Positions 13,408 to 25,152 are shown, numbered from the stretch's first letter. The stretch is DNA of 64,000 nt from Clarkia xantiana subsp. parviflora (GCA_036873135.1 JAPTYO010000001.1:50145774-50209773); one strand, 5' to 3'. The notes: generated from the letters alone by a model not told the origin. Numbers and translations: made by a program.

Positions 13408-14690
13408 AGCATAGCCGCAAATAGCCAGCCAGTAATACTATTGAAAAGGCGACAAGTATATTATATTTGATTCCAAACTTTTTCTTACATCGAATTCAGC
13501 ATATTCCTCCTCAGAAACCACCAAAAATGTTACCACTCGTTAATAGTGGTCATCAAACATATATTATTAATATATACATTCCTGTCGCAACTTTTCAAAC
13601 TAGATATCTAATTTAATTTCTTAGCTTGGACAAACTTGTTTGATGAAATCTATCTAATTCAAACTTGGTCGACGTACACGTACGCATCCCAACATTACAC
13701 AAATTTTAGTACGGTTTAATTATTAATAGGGAGGAGAACCCTTCAACTCTTTTGACAATTCAATCAATAGGTTTTGTTTGGTTGCTCATCGGGGTGGGCC
13801 TTTTTCAGTTTGCATCTTCGTCTCTATACCTTGCGTATCTACCCACAAATGTTCCAAGGAAATAATTACTCGATTTGTTTAAATTATAATTAATTATTGG
13901 CCAAAGCCAATCAATATTTAAAATAAGTTTTTCAGGAACTTAATTAAATAGCCTTTTATTATTTTATTATTTATTTTTTGGCCAATTAATAGCCTTTTAT
14001 TAGATAATCCTTATCCATTATTGTTTAATAATTTTATAATATCAAATCATTAAAAAAAGCAATTATTATATATATATTGGTCAGAGAAGTTGCTATATCT
14101 AGTAAGGAATTTTCAATAATGCATAATAGGTAAAACATCTTGTTTCTCTAAATAAATGCATTTAATTAAGTTACCCTTTCTAGACAGATTTGTTGCTAAC
14201 AACTACCAATTACTTTACCAAAAAAGACTGAATTAGCATTTTGAGAAATTTCACCTTAATAGGAAAAAAAAATACAACTTTTATGGTGATCCGAATTGAT
14301 ATTAAATGGAATAATGCAGTGATTATTATTGTTGGGTAAATGTTAAATCGAATTTTAATATCAATTCCATTCCATCTATATTTTTTTAAAAACATAATTT
14401 TAATTTTGGAAAGCAAACTAAAATTCATTGAACCTGACCTAGCTGCGCGATATTAACGAAGCTAGCTAGTGTATTGTGCATGTTCATATATGAATGAGAA
14501 AATCCAGACATAGTGGATTAGTACAAGTAATCGTGCATTGCTTGATGTAACAGTTATCAACTGATGATGTGATTAACTTTATTGGTCCATACGTTGTAAA
14601 TTTTAAGTACGTAGTTGTTGTAAATGTACGCGATCAACCAGAAAGAAAGTAAATAGCATACATACACAGACTACTCATACTGGTGGTGGA
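13408..14690. other. intergenic, AT-rich, nothing recognised
   Basis: No gene, RNA or repeat structure I can support; only short frames with AT-biased composition. Confidence 0.5.
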
Positions 14691-14860
14691 GAAGACATGC
14701 GAAGGCCGACGACTATGTTTGGTGTAGCTAGTGGGATACTGAGATATGCCTGTTTTGCCCTTGGCAAAGTCAGAGTAACGGAAAAGAGATCTCTTTCGCG
14801 TTCCCATCCATCGGTCAAAAGGGTCCCTTTGACCCTTTGCTCCGCCTCACTTTTCAACGT
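14691..14860. other. GC-richer island of unknown nature
   Basis: About 170 bases are much less AT-rich than their surroundings and are open on both strands (for example SVTLTLPRAKQAYLSIPLAT on the minus strand). I do not recognise either translation and see no splice context. It could be an old gene or transposon fragment. Confidence 0.3.
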
Positions 14861-16490
14861 TTTTTTCTTAATAATAAAATCGATATTTTTATTTTTTAAA
14901 TCTTAATCGATATTATTAAAAACCATTGAGATTACATAATGAAAAGAGAAAAAAACACTTATGACGCTGATTTTGGTTGAATTTAAGTGTTTGTACAAAT
15001 AAATAGTGTTAGGGAAACCAAACATAAACATACCATCAATAATAATACTTTAAAAAAAATTATCTTAACAACAGTAAATACCTCAATCAAATGATAGAAA
15101 CTCGGTGATGATGACCAAATGTCATTCAGGACAACGATTAAAATTATGAAGAAGAAATGAGACTCCTTAAAAAAAAAAAGTCTAGGTAACAGCATCCCTG
15201 CGCGACATGTAATACTAGAAAGTGCACCAAATACGATAAAATCACAGATAATTCAATTAATAACAATAAAAACCACATGAGTTGGTCGAAGTTGGTTGAG
15301 GTTCCTCTGAAGTAGACAAGACCAAAAACCAAATTACCGATGCATTCTTGAACGAAGAACATCCGAGGGCTAGCTCACGTTGGGGCGTCGGAGAAAAACT
15401 CAGCTACTCGCGAAGGAGAAATAGTTTAAATGGGTTGGACAAAGTCAAAACCATACCCAAGTCTGAATGGTGGAATCAGTTAATCATGTGGTTAATTTTT
15501 TAAATTCAGACATGTGATTATGAAGAATTTGATTTCCAACTGGAAGGGGTATGTAATACAAAGTAGTGGTCGATATCACAATTAAAGTTCAAGCGAAGAC
15601 CCAAGTAGTACCCACTTAATGTTGTCATTGGTAGAGATAACTGAAAGTAGATCAGAGTTCGGCAGATGAGGCGGCGGTAACAACATAAAAGGAAAGCAAA
15701 CTTGTTGATCAAGAAACTAACCGATCAATTGTGGAGAGTATGTAGAGATATAGTGAATTAACTAGAGATCTGGCGATTGATAGACCACTGTGGGTGGATG
15801 AGTTTTATATTTGAAGATATCAGATGAGGAGCATCTGCATCTGATAGAATGAGAAGTTTTAGATCCTGCGATAATTTGTTGTTGATGGAGCTTCCATCAT
15901 CTATGGGTATTGTCGGCGTCCCGAGTAAGTAAGCTTGAAGATCTCCGACGATGAAAACTTGGGATAGGCGAGAGAGAAAACTATCAACTTACTCGAGCGA
16001 ACTCCGCTGAGAGAAGGTGGAGCTAGAGAGCATTCATAACATCCTTCTATTCTATAACTTTATCCCTTCATGTTCGAAATTCATTACAAACAAAACAAAA
16101 TTTAGGAAAATTAATTAAAAATTGTTAAGTATTTTTAACTTTTAATTCTCATAATACGCTTAAAGAACTGAGTATCTATAGGAAAGATATAATGCAAAAC
16201 AAAAATTGACGGTTAGAAAATTTCAATTTTAGCCATAATGTCTGTTGTCTGCAACCAAGTTGGCTTATAAATAAATATGCATAAGTTTATATATTTGGAA
16301 CCGAAACAAAAAATTCTTATAATTTAAAATAGTAGGTATGAATTTTAAGTTGAGAAAATATGATGGACAATCAAAGCATTTATTTTGATAAGTAGAAACT
16401 TAAAATATATTCAGAGAGTAATGAAAAGACCATTTCTAAATGGCCAAAAGTGCAAATACTTATATATCTCGAAATCTGATATTTACTATG
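14861..16490. other. intergenic, no supported gene
   Basis: Short minus-strand frames rich in Phe, Leu and Val occur at 14983-15712, with no family resemblance. Bases 15360-16030 have more balanced composition and may be old transposon sequence. I could not assign them. Confidence 0.4.
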
Positions 16491-17217
16491 GTTAATTAGC
16501 CAAATGCACTATTTTTTTACCATGTTGCTAGATGCATCAACTTCTTTTTTCGTGTTGTCAAATGCACCTTTATATTTTGGAATGTGGTTAGATACATCAA
16601 TATGTTAGTATAACAGTTAAATTTATATTAAAAATGATGATGTTGTACATGTTGCTAATATGAAATATGTTCTTTATTTTGTAGTTTCTTTAGTATTGTC
16701 ATATTAAAATATGTTTCCATATTTTTAGAATTTTCTTATTTTTTACTATTTTCCGTTATTTTGTTATATTTTTAATACTTTTAATGTCTCGAATGTAAAT
16801 CATATCTCAGTAAGCAATTTGACATGGGAAATATATACTTCGATAATATTTTTAACATAAAATTTACCGACAAACTAATAAAATGATGTATCTAGCAACA
16901 TTTCAAAACATAGTACATTTGATAAAATATATAGTGCATTGAACAATAAAGCAAAACATAGGAGTTTTTGACCGATATAAGCCTTCATGGACAACCAAAT
17001 ACAAATATAGACTGCATGAAAAAATAATTACAAATCTGAGGCAAACCGAGATTTCACATCTCGGTTTGGATGAAAAAAATCCAAACCGAGATGTGAAATC
17101 TCGGTTTGCCTCAGATTTGTAAAAAAAATTTCATGCAGTCTATATTTGTATTTGGTTGTCCATGAAGGCTTATATCGGTCAAATACTACTCAAACATAGT
17201 TGTGCATTTGGCTAATT
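16491..17217. mobile_element. older long-TIR MITE, host of the nested hairpin
   Basis: The outer ends AATTAGCCAAATGCACTA (left) and GTGCATTTGGCTAATT (right) are inverted repeats. Further in, the left phrase GTTGCTAGATGCATCAAC matches the right-side phrase GATGTATCTAGCAACAT (16892-16910) in inverse orientation. The right arm is interrupted at 16962-17191 by a younger element. No coding potential. Confidence 0.75.
16962..17191. mobile_element. foldback element: nearly perfect 104-nt-arm hairpin
   Basis: Bases 16967-17070 and 17080-17183 are reverse complements at about 99 of 104 positions, separated by a 9-nt A-rich loop (17071-17079). The flanks are a perfect 8-bp duplication AAACATAG (16954-16961 and 17192-17199), which shows insertion as a unit. 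Each arm contains a smaller inverted pair, CAAACCGAGAT and ATCTCGGTTTG. It lies about 0.3 kb upstream of the TATA-like box of the TMEM214-like gene. Confidence 0.9.
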
Positions 17218-17498
17218 CTCCCATTTTTACTCGATGGAATTGTTTGCTTAACTTTGAGAGTGTGCTTGGGTCTTACCGACTTCATTTTATAACCTGGGGA
17301 ACGAAGTACGTATCTCCAAAAACTTAAGGTGTGGCTTCGTAAATATTACTGTAACGAAAACGCACAGATCGTTCCTCTGATGGCATAGTTGTAATTCTCT
17401 GACTGTAGGAATGCAGAACCGTCCAAGACACCCAGTCCCCATTTCGTCCCGTGTCTATCTCCGTCGCGGTGTCTTCTTCCCTTCTCTCTCTCACTCCC

Positions 17499-17505
17499 TA
17501 TAAAT
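17499..17505 (+). promoter_or_regulatory. TATA-like box, TMEM214-like gene
   Basis: TATAAAT in a CT-rich context, 115 bases before the start codon at 17614. If it is used, the upstream ATG at 17411 would not be in the transcript. Confidence 0.5.
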
Positions 17506-17613
17506 CATTTCTCTCCCCGCGGACGTTCTCTTCTCCCTCTCGTCCTCGTGGAAATCTCAATCTTCTTTCCAGAGAAAGTTGCTCAATTTCGTCAAGCCTT
17601 ACCATAAACGATA

Positions 17614-20600
17614 ATGGGGGAGAACGCAGCTGTCATCGAGCAGATTTTGAGGGAGCAGGAGGAAGAAGATCGGCAAATCAAGCAGCTTTCCAGCTCCAAT
17701 GACAAGAAGGACAACCATGGATGGCAGACGGTGACGTACCCGAAGCGTCACCGGAAAAACGCCAAACCCAAGTCGGAGATCTCCCGCACCGATCCCCGCC
17801 CCAATGGCGATTCGAATATTTTCCGATCGGTCGAGCTGCAAGCCGAGGAGCGGCGCCGGAGAGTGCTCGATGCTCAGGCTGCCGATGCTGTCGAAGATCG
17901 CGATCTCGTGGCCAGATCGAGGCGGCATTCCGATGATGATGACGAAAGCGACGAGGAGGCAGCCGGCGCAGCCGAGAATGGTGTCACCCAGGTTGTAAAG
18001 AAGGTGAAACAAAAGAAACCGAAGAAACCAAAGGTCACGGTGGCTGAGGCAGCTGATAAGATCGATGTGTCTGATCTCAATGCATTCCTTGCTGATATAA
18101 CAGTTAGTGCTTTTTATATTTCTGATCCCTGATCCACTAATTTTCACTGTTAGGTATCTATCAATTTACCTTTTTATTACTTTTTGCCTTTGATTGTTGC
18201 TTAGGCATCGTACGAGTCTCAGCAAGATATTCAGCTGATGCGATTTGCTGATTACTTTGGCCGCTCATTTGCCTCGGTTGGCGCAGCACAATTCCCTTGG
18301 TTGAAGATGTTCAAGGAGTCTACCGTAGAAAAACTGATTGATGTGAGTGTTTTTTCGATGATCTGTGCATGTCAGAAATTTCTTCAATATATGTAGTGAT
18401 ATACTTACATTAAGATTTCTCAAAAAAAGAGAACAATTTTCTTAGATTTGGTCTTGCATTTTACTCAATTTTTCCTAACTTGATGACTACTTCTTTTAAT
18501 GAATTCAGCTTAAATGTCAATTCTTTGCAATTTGCATGAACATCTGTTTTGGTGAATTAGATAGATTATGGGAATTTGGTATCTTTAGCAGTTTAGCTGA
18601 GGACATTGTTGTTGAGGGTTTCTGAAAGTGATCATTTTCGTGTGAATTTCTGAAGAATCTGAGTGCTTAAATTTTAAAAGATTGTATACATGGACACCGA
18701 TTCTTCGGATTGAACCTGTTTGTTTTAGTTTCAAACGTGACCCATTTCATGTGAAATCTTGAAGAATATGTGCATGGTTAAATTGTAACCATTCGCACCT
18801 GGATTCAACCAGTTTTAAGTTTTGTATTGCAAAACATGATTCTTCCAATTTGATATTATTTTAGCTTATCCATAATTGTATTCTACTCTTTTTATAATTT
18901 TTTGTATTAAAGAGGAGATTGTATCAAGTTTAAGTCGATTTCGTACTATTTTGAAACATATATATAGCCTTATCAGGGTTTGGGCTAGTTTTTGCTGCAA
19001 ACTTTTACACAAATAGATATTATATTCAAATTTGATTTTAGATTTGTTTTCTTCTCTATGTGGGAATCAGATCCCAATCTCTCATATACCAGATGATGTC
19101 TACAAGACATCAATTGATTGGCTCAACAAGAAGTCGGTGGAAGCACTTGGGTCCTTTGTGTTGTGGTCCGTCGATAGCATTCTTGCTGATTTGATTAGTC
19201 ATACCGGAGCTCTCAAAGGATCCAAGAAGGTGGTTCAACCAACATCATCGAAGTCTCAGGTAAAGCACTAGCACTTGTTGTGATTCCATAGGAAAAAAGT
19301 TACAAGTGGTCTCGAAATTATCTTAAAAGAGCTTAACAATCGAATGCATTTGCATCAAGAAACAACTCAACCATGTTAGAGCTTTTTGGTTTACAGTGGA
19401 GACCTTGACTTATCAAAGCCATATAAAAGTTATAAAGCTTATGTCTTGCTTTTCTTGGGTATTTGTTATAATTATAAGTTAATTTTGCAAAAACAGGTTG
19501 CTATATTTGTGGTTTTGGCAATGGTTCTGCGACGAAAACCTGATGTCTTGATTAGTGTCATGCCTCAGTTGAAGGAAAACCCTAAATACCAGGGTCAAGA
19601 CAAGCTTCAAGTGATTGTGTGGGTGATTTCCCAGGTAATTGATTTATTTCATTGATAAACTGAAAGAATAATTATCCAAAAGATTAGGGATTGTGTGGTT
19701 GATTTCTCAAATAGGATATATATATATATTTTCCAGTGATTAATAATAAGGAGATTTGGCTGTGGGTTTGTACTAATTTGGAAGATTTTAACTAGTAACT
19801 AAATACAATTTTGCTTTATAGGCTTGCCAAGGAGATTTGGCTGTGGGTTTGTACTTATGGAGTCGCCTTCTCGTTCCGTTGTTGAGCGGCAAGACATGTA
19901 ATCCGCAGTCTCGTGACTTGATTCTGCAATTAGTGGAAAGGTAGGAATCATTGTAAATCAAATTTCAATTCATGATCTTATATGCCGTATTCCGATTGCC
20001 CATTTCTTGAATGTCTTTGATATATTTTCTATTGCATTAGAATTTTGTCCGCTCCAAAAGCTCGTCCAATACTGGTTAATGGAGCGGTAAGAAAGGGAGA
20101 ACGCCTAGTGCCACCATCTGCTCTTGAAATTTTGGTAAAAGTCACATTTCCAGGCTCTTCAGCTCGAGTTAAGGTGGAAATTGTACTATTGTTGTAGTGC
20201 ATTTTATCCTTTACTAAATTGATAAATCTTTGAACGTTAGAGCTTGTCTGTGTGCTTTCTAGGCTACTGAACGGTTTGAAGCTGTTTATCCAACTCTAAA
20301 GGAGGTGGCACTTGCCGGTGTCTCTGGTAGCAAAGCAATGAAGCAAGTTGCCTTGCAGATATTCAGTTTTTCTATCAAACTTGCTGGAGAAGGTTATATT
20401 ACATACTGAACTTTTCATCATATATATGGTATATATATATATTGTCAAGGTATTCATGGTAGGTATGGTTTCAATATGAAGGTACGTCCGCCTCGTCAAA
20501 TGAAGCAAGTAGCATTTCCATTTGGTGCTTGACACAAAATCCTGAATGCTACAAACATTGGGTAAGGTTTTTGTGTTCATTTTCATACCATCTTACATTT

Positions 20601-21428
20601 ACTTTTTTTTTTGCTGTTTTTCACATGGTACTAAATACCGTCTCATTTGGAACATGGATGTAAACAGGAGAAGATTTATGTGGATAATCTTGAAGCAAGT
20701 GTTCTCATCTTGAAAAAGTTGTCCAATGAATGGAAGGATCACTCTGTGAAACATGCAAATCTTGCACACGTAAATGAATGTATGAAGGTTTTCAAGCAAA
20801 AGGTAATACATTCATCTCCTATACTCTTTTGGTATTTGCATGTTCGGCATGTCTAGAGTCTAGACTAATCTCCTGTTTTAAGCATTACTATAAAAATTGG
20901 TTGGTTTAACTAAAGTTCAAACAATGTTTCATCTAATTGAATACAAGTTTTATCAATTAATTGAATAAATCTTTGGTAATGGATAGCATGTTGGGTCTGA
21001 GTATTTTACCTGTTGTGACTAGTTATTGGAGTAGTAACTTGTGATTAAATTTCTGTATACAGAACGAGACATGCTTATCGAATGAAGATTATAGCGGTCA
21101 ACGTGGGTTATTGAAGGATGCAGATAAATATTGCAAAGTGATTCAACGTCAAGTTAAAAAAACCCATGGATGTTTAAAGTTCTTGGTTTTGACATCTGCT
21201 GTAGCGATCGTTGCTGCCATAATCTCCCATAATGCAGATCAGTTGGACTTGAAGAAATATGCAGATCAGTTGGAGTTGCAGAAATATGTGGATCAGTTGG
21301 ACTTGCAGAAATATGCAAATCAGCTGGATTTGAAGAAATTGACTGAACTTGTGGACCTGAAGAAATTGACTGAACTGGTGGACTTGAAGAAATTGACTGA
21401 ACTGATTAACTTTCCGAAGAACGTTTGA
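17614..21428 (+). CDS. TMEM214-like membrane protein
   Basis: Ten exons: 17614-18102, 18205-18342, 19071-19259, 19497-19634, 19822-19940, 20041-20173, 20263-20392, 20482-20561, 20668-20802, 21063-21428. All introns are GT-AG and the frame holds throughout for 638 aa. Arabidopsis homologues (At1g70770, At1g23170 type) are similar in size. The N terminus has an acidic/basic coiled region, HGWQTVTYPKRHRK (about 36-49) and a run of Asp/Glu followed by Lys-rich sequence (to about 150). The conserved body includes YFGRSFASVGAAQFPWLK, NPKYQGQDKLQVIVWVISQ and CQGDLAVGLYLWSRLLVPLL. A hydrophobic helix FLVLTSAVAIVAAII (about 557-571) is followed by seven 9-residue repeats (575-637). The animal homologue is an ER membrane protein linked to stress-induced cell death; the plant role is not established. 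Intron 4 contains partial copies of flanking exon sequence. Confidence 0.92.
19689..19778 (+). repeat. partial copies of exon 4 end and exon 5 start inside intron 4
   Basis: GGGATTGTGTGGTTGATTTC (about 19688-19707) resembles the end of exon 4, and AAGGAGATTTGGCTGTGGG plus TTTGTACT (about 19748-19774) matches the start of exon 5. They appear in the same order as the real exons, so a small tandem duplication of this junction region is likely. The copies lack a proper acceptor and are not needed for the frame. Confidence 0.75.
21234..21422 (+). repeat. seven tandem 27-nt coding repeats
   Basis: In-frame units of exactly 27 bases start at 21234, 21261, 21288, 21315, 21342, 21369 and 21396, just before the stop codon of the TMEM214-like gene. 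The peptides run ADQLDLKKY, ADQLELQKY, VDQLDLQKY, ANQLDLKKL, TELVDLKKL (twice), then a degenerate TELINFPKN. Units 1-3 and 5-6 are most alike, suggesting two rounds of expansion. Confidence 0.95.
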
Positions 21429-21912
21429 GTTGCAAAAGACCAACCGAGGTGGCCAAACTTGCCCATGTGGGTGCCACAAACTTTATTTATACAGCTGCCA
21501 GGACTTAGCAAGGAACTTTATGGGTTTTAATTCTTCTCTTAATAGAAAATGTGGAACAATTAGTGAAAAGAGAAGCAGAAGAATTTTGTTGGGTTAATTT
21601 TTTTTTAAAGAAGTCTGGAGAAAGGTTTTCTTTTGTTTTGGTTTTTATATCTAAGAGACAGTTGAATAATTTCGGTTTGTAATGGAGGTTTTATTACTGC
21701 AATGAATAAATGATAAAGTGGTGACTAAGTTATGGTTATTAATGGGGTACGTTTCACGCAATTTGCATGTTCAATCATGCCCGTCTTATGATAAATTGAT
21801 ATTGCAACATATTTTGATGTTTGAAGAAGAAACAATGAGATATAGTGGCTATATATATATATATAATTATATAAATTGGTTCTCTACTCTCTAGTCAGTC
21901 TGTTGCTAGAAT
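21429..21912. other. 3' region of the TMEM214-like gene
   Basis: Presumed 3' UTR with AATAAA-like words (AATGAATAAATGATAAAG near 21702), then AT-rich sequence with a (TA)n run. No other feature. Confidence 0.5.
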
Positions 21913-21920
21913 GAAGTAAC

Positions 21921-22189
21921 AGATAGTAGATACATGTTAATATAATAATAATGATTTAACTAAAAACGAACAGCCATGTTACTTCACATGTTCCAAGCCA
22001 CCGTACAAACGATCTCTACGGTGGTGAACGAACCTCATGGACAAATATCATATCATATAGTAACAAGTGTTCCCCGTGGGCGACCCGAGGTCGAAACCCG
22101 CCGGAGACGCCACCTTGGGGAGGACTTTAACCTTAACGCTCCCGGTCCGAACTTGCGAAAGCAATGTAAATATATCAAAAAAAAAAAAA
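21921..22189 (+). mobile_element. SINE-like retroposon with poly-A tail
   Basis: A GC-richer 3' half contains a B-box-like GAGGTCGAAACCC (22088-22100) and ends in a run of A. A perfect 8-bp duplication GAAGTAAC flanks it (21913-21920 and 22190-22197). An A box is not clear, so it may be 5'-altered. Confidence 0.6.
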
Positions 22190-22197
22190 GAAGTAAC

Positions 22198-22458
22198 CAA
22201 TTTAAGCAAGACATTAATTAATTATTAATTGGAAGGGAAGGTCATTGCTGACGAGGGATGGATATAAATAATATTGTGAGGCGAAAAACTGTCAATTTTA
22301 TAGTTTAATTAAAATAAATTTTAGTATTTCTCACCTCAAATAATGCATATTATAATGCTCCGCGACGTTACCCATTATTTTGAGTTAAAAAAAAACATTA
22401 AGTTAATCTACATCATTAATTAATCTCATGAAATTTGAATGTCTAAAAATATTATTTT
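22198..22458. other. intergenic, nothing recognised
   Basis: Short AT-rich stretch between the SINE-like element and the split MITE. Confidence 0.5.
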
Positions 22459-23374
22459 GGTTTTTTTATTATGCTCTAAGAGGATTATGTTTTTGTTACT
22501 TTTTTTGTATTTTTTATTGCCCTAAAGGATTACCTAGTGGGAAATTGATATTATTCCGAACCGTATTTTCAAAACCGAAATCAAGTCAATTAAAATAGGG
22601 AGGTCAAGTTTTAAAATCCAAATGTTTTGAACCTTAATAGGCCTACACAGTGCTCAACGGTTGATAACCTTTATGCCTTGTTTCGATTATGGGGATGGAT
22701 CTCGGAGATACATGTTTTTGGGACTGGTATAATTAGTGGGTTGAATTGCAATTGTTTATTATTCAATATATATTTATGCATTATTAGAAATGTTGTCTTG
22801 ACTGAGTTAAGCTAGCTGGATATTGCACATTGTGGGCTGAGCCCCTGTTGAATATATGGAATGCGCACTAGGATAGACATGCTGTGATGGTTGGAAATAC
22901 CTAGGATTCATGTCCAGAATGCTGCATGATTGAATATAAGCATGAATTGCAAATCAGCCCCTAATGTTTAAAATTATTTTAAAATCGAGAACTAGTCGCC
23001 AAATGTGTTTGATGGATGTGAATGTTACATGTTTAACACGTATGCTAGAATGTTGAGGATCTAGCTGCATTTGATAATTTACTTGGAAGTCAAATTATCT
23101 ATGCAAGCATGAGTTCCTCGGAATATTAGACGCATGACGCGTAAGCATGAGTGTGGTTTATGTGAAGAATGTTACTGGCGTATGATAATTTACGTGGACA
23201 ATAGAATTATATATGCATGAGTGAATTCATCATGATACAAATATTAGGTATGGTTAAAAAATTTCAATTTTTTTCTTCATATTTTTAAAGTTTTACATAT
23301 ATTACAATTAAGTCCACCTAGAAATAATAAAAAAATAAAAAAAATATGGTGCTCCACAAGTATGGTAGAAAAAT
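22459..23374. mobile_element. MULE-like MITE copy 1, split by a 0.67 kb insertion
   Basis: 22459-22555 matches the left part of the family (ATTATGCTCTAAGAGG, ATTGCCCTAAAGG), and 23224-23374 matches the right part (AAATATTAGGTATGGTTAAA, ACAATTAAGTCCACC, TATGGTAGAAAAATC). The middle 668 bases (22556-23223) are foreign to the family and unclassified, with no clear gene. The intact family layout is seen at 32148-32388. Confidence 0.7.
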
Positions 23375-23784
23375 CTAATACTAAGCGAGATTAGAATTTG
23401 GTTGTTATTATATAATATATAATATGGGGTGGAATGCAAATAGAGATGATTAATTAATTGCAGCAAATCGGAGATGGTAAGGCCAGCAGACACGGCGGCT
23501 TTATCGCCCCGCAATCAAAGCTAAATCCCATATGGAGCCCATCCCATTACTACTACTATCACTACTCTTTTCTTGATTTCCCACTGTAAACGCCTTCATT
23601 CCTTCCTTAAACACCGCCACCTTGCTTTTCATTCACTTCCCTTCCCTTCCTTGCTTGATAGATCTGATTTATTTCATTCATATCATATATATATTCTTAT
23701 TCTTATTATTATGTTTGCTACAAATTAAGTGATGAGACAGACTACAGTCTTACAAGCATCGTCATTTCTAGCTTGAATCCCCTC
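23375..23784. other. upstream region of the GASA gene
   Basis: Presumed promoter sequence ending in the TATA box at 23785. No separate gene seen. Confidence 0.5.
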
Positions 23785-23792
23785 TATAAATA
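23785..23792 (+). promoter_or_regulatory. TATA box, GASA gene
   Basis: TATAAATA in a C-rich context, 116 bases before the ATG at 23901. The (CT)n tract at about 23836-23852 would then lie in the 5' UTR, a common plant arrangement. Confidence 0.7.
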
Positions 23793-23900
23793 ACCCAATA
23801 CCATTCCTTTTCTTCCTCACTTTTATATTTACACCTCTCTCTCTCTCTCTCTAAACTAATTGATCTGTGTGCTTAATTATAAGTTAAGGCAGACAGAACA

Positions 23901-24355
23901 ATGGCGAGTCCACGTTCTTACAGAGCAATGTTGGTCATCTCCTGCATCCTCCTCTTCTTCATCATTACGGATCCCGTCGATGCAAAAAAGCTTCGTCTCA
24001 GAGGTATATATATATATTATATTGCATCTTTATAAGCATATATATATTACAGAGATAATAAACACTTAAATTTCTAATTTGTCCATAGATCCCAGCTAAT
24101 ATTAAAATTGATTTAATTATTATATATATATTAATGTGTGAATGAATGAATATGTATATACATTAAAATGCAGATTGCAAGCCAAAGTGTACGTACAGGT
24201 GCTCAGCAACATCACATAAGAAGCCATGCATGTTCTTTTGTCTCAAGTGCTGCGCTACTTGCTTGTGCGTTCCACCTGGCGTCTACGGGAACAAGCAGAC
24301 ATGCCCTTGCTACAATAACTGGAAAACCAAGGAAGGACGCCCCAAGTGCCCTTGA
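23901..24355 (+). CDS. GASA/snakin cysteine-rich peptide (gibberellin-regulated family)
   Basis: Two exons, 23901-24003 and 24174-24355, join G|AT across a GT-AG intron and encode 94 aa. The N terminus is a secretory signal peptide (hydrophobic core MLVISCILLFFIITD, probable cleavage after DA at about residue 28). The last 60 residues hold the 12-cysteine GASA domain: DC, KCTYRC, KKPCMFFCLKCCATCLCVPP, GVYGNKQTCPCYNNWKT and the family-typical C-terminal KCP. All twelve cysteines are present, expected to form six disulfides. Members act in the cell wall/apoplast in growth responses to gibberellin and other hormones, and some (snakins) are antimicrobial; which applies here cannot be told. A short basic linker (KKLRLR) precedes the domain. 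Confidence 0.95.
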
Positions 24356-24921
24356 TTCATTTCATTAATTAATATATTTATGTCAAATAAGTACCTACAG
24401 TACAACTACTCTTTAAGTACGTTATATCAGCTAGCTGTTCAAGTCTGCTTGAATTGCTTATTATTAGCTAACTAGCTTGAGATCCACTTGAAATATGTAT
24501 TTATTTCTTTTGGTCTTACTGAGGATCATTATTTCTCCATCTGCAAATCTTTTACTTGCAATTGATTAAAGGGGAATCAAATTTCTGCACTTGCTCTACT
24601 TATTATTTGCACTGTATGTATCACATTCAAGCACGAAAATAAGCTACCAATATTAGCAATCCGCAAAAACACGTCTTCAAATTGATCAAAAGAAAAAGGC
24701 AATAAGAGTGATTATGATATCTAATAGTTGGAACCAAACTGAATATCAGCACCAATCATGTTTATAGGCGTATACCAACTTTCCAACTAACCTACAACAA
24801 AATCTCAAACTCAAAGTTGCTAATTAGATACATACGAAATGCCTGCACTGCTACTTTTCTGTGCACTCACAAGCTAGTTACCTCAGCATGCTCTAATAGT
24901 ACAACAGGTATACAACAAGCA
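24356..24921. other. downstream of the GASA gene
   Basis: Presumed 3' UTR, then AT-rich sequence up to the SINE at 24922. Nothing else recognised. Confidence 0.5.
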
Positions 24922-25152
24922 GTTTTTTTTTTTTTTGGTTTCCCTTGGAGTGGTCCTAAGAGGGGCCCCATCCAGAGGGCAGCACCCGTAGCATGCTTGC
25001 TCCACACCTAGACTAGTCTCCACTTACACCGAGTTAAGCCTTAAGGGGTAAAGTGCTGACCATGAATATTTTTACATTCTCATGGTCGCTAGCGGGGATT
25101 GAACCCCTAACATCTGGTTAAGTGATGAAAGTCTATATCATATTACATGGTT
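24922..25152 (-). mobile_element. tRNA-derived SINE (minus strand)
   Basis: On the minus strand it carries the B-box-like GGGTTCAATCCCC, a GC-richer body (GGATGGGGCCCCTCTTAGG) and a 3' poly-A tail, seen as a T run at 24923-24936. A perfect 8-bp duplication AACAAGCA flanks it (24914-24921 and 25153-25160). The A box is degenerate. Confidence 0.8.

Noticed and set aside
14983..15712. Several minus-strand open frames rich in Phe, Leu and Val
   Set aside because: Hydrophobic composition comes from AT-rich codons; no ATG-supported long frame, no splice logic and no family resemblance.
17411..17503. Upstream ORF of 30 codons before the TMEM214-like start
   Set aside because: The TATA-like box at 17499 would place transcription start after it, so it is probably not in the mRNA.
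17599..18147. Long minus-strand frame opposite exon 1 of the TMEM214-like gene
   Set aside because: Mirror of the Lys/Glu/Asp-rich exon 1; the plus-strand exon fits a ten-exon conserved gene, the mirror fits nothing.
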